64,000 nt of DNA from Batillaria attramentaria (lineage: Eukaryota > Mollusca > Gastropoda > Batillariidae), in contig JACVVK020000151.1 of NCBI GenBank assembly GCA_018292915.2, positions 181,001 through 245,000 on the forward strand. Direction: 5' to 3'. The translations under genes were made by a program, and so were the position numbers. Below are positions 63,931-64,000 of the stretch, piece by piece. The notes under the pieces were generated by a model, which was not told the DNA's origin, did no database searches, and saw only the letters and a list, made by a program, of their open reading frames with translations. Position 1 is the first letter of the stretch; every line of letters starts with the position of its first letter.

Positions 63931-64000
63931 ACATACTACTATCTCACGTGACCTGAGAGAGTGGTGATACTGAGGTGGCGGGTTATCGTCATTGACAGCT

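Overview
The window is nuclear DNA of an animal, most likely a lophotrochozoan and probably a mollusc. The evidence is intron-rich genes with canonical GT-AG junctions, a 16-exon MCM5 gene, ionotropic-receptor-type glutamate receptor genes, tRNA-derived SINEs, a non-LTR retrotransposon, and a very high density of (TG)n/(CA)n, (CT)n and 20-70 bp tandem repeats. Species cannot be fixed from the sequence. No prokaryotic, CRISPR or viral feature was seen. All gene models were built by eye from splice sites, reading frame and paralogue comparison.

Layout. (1) 1-2587, minus: three phase-0 exons of an unrecognised single-pass membrane protein that runs off the left edge. (2) 2.6-7.7 kb: simple repeats, including a 137-base C homopolymer, and no gene. 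(3) 7754-17359, minus: a complete MCM5 gene (16 exons, 731 codons plus stop) with several intronic minisatellites, and two E2F-type motifs just upstream of its start codon. (4) 18.4-20.4 kb, plus: a 5'-truncated LINE with an open reverse transcriptase frame. (5) 21.4-52.1 kb, plus: three tandem ionotropic receptor (iGluR-like) genes. IR-A (21361-27826) and IR-B (29145-36666) are close paralogues with matching exon phases. IR-C (41920-52092) is divergent, has a signal peptide, and sums to 713 codons plus stop. (6) 52.1-61 kb: SINE remnants, minisatellites and microsatellites. (7) 61114-61170, plus: a candidate signal-peptide first exon, with a TATA-like box, of a gene that is not otherwise visible.

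Function. MCM5 is a subunit of the replicative MCM2-7 helicase and is not functionally related to its neighbours. The three receptor genes look like a local tandem family of ligand-gated channels. IR-C keeps the residues expected to hold an amino-acid ligand (Arg and Thr in S1, acidic residue in S2). IR-A and IR-B keep the Arg but have lost the other two, while sharing an almost identical M3 exon.

The most unusual signal is that tandem repeats in IR-A and IR-B are built from the genes' own splice junctions. A 36-bp repeat carries four copies of one acceptor. A 31-bp repeat carries nine copies of one donor. A degenerate array carries three acceptors. In each case, use of an extra copy would give an in-frame stop. 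A second striking feature is a dispersed element present in single-copy form in IR-A and, in IR-B, with a roughly 50-bp internal segment expanded about 33-fold.
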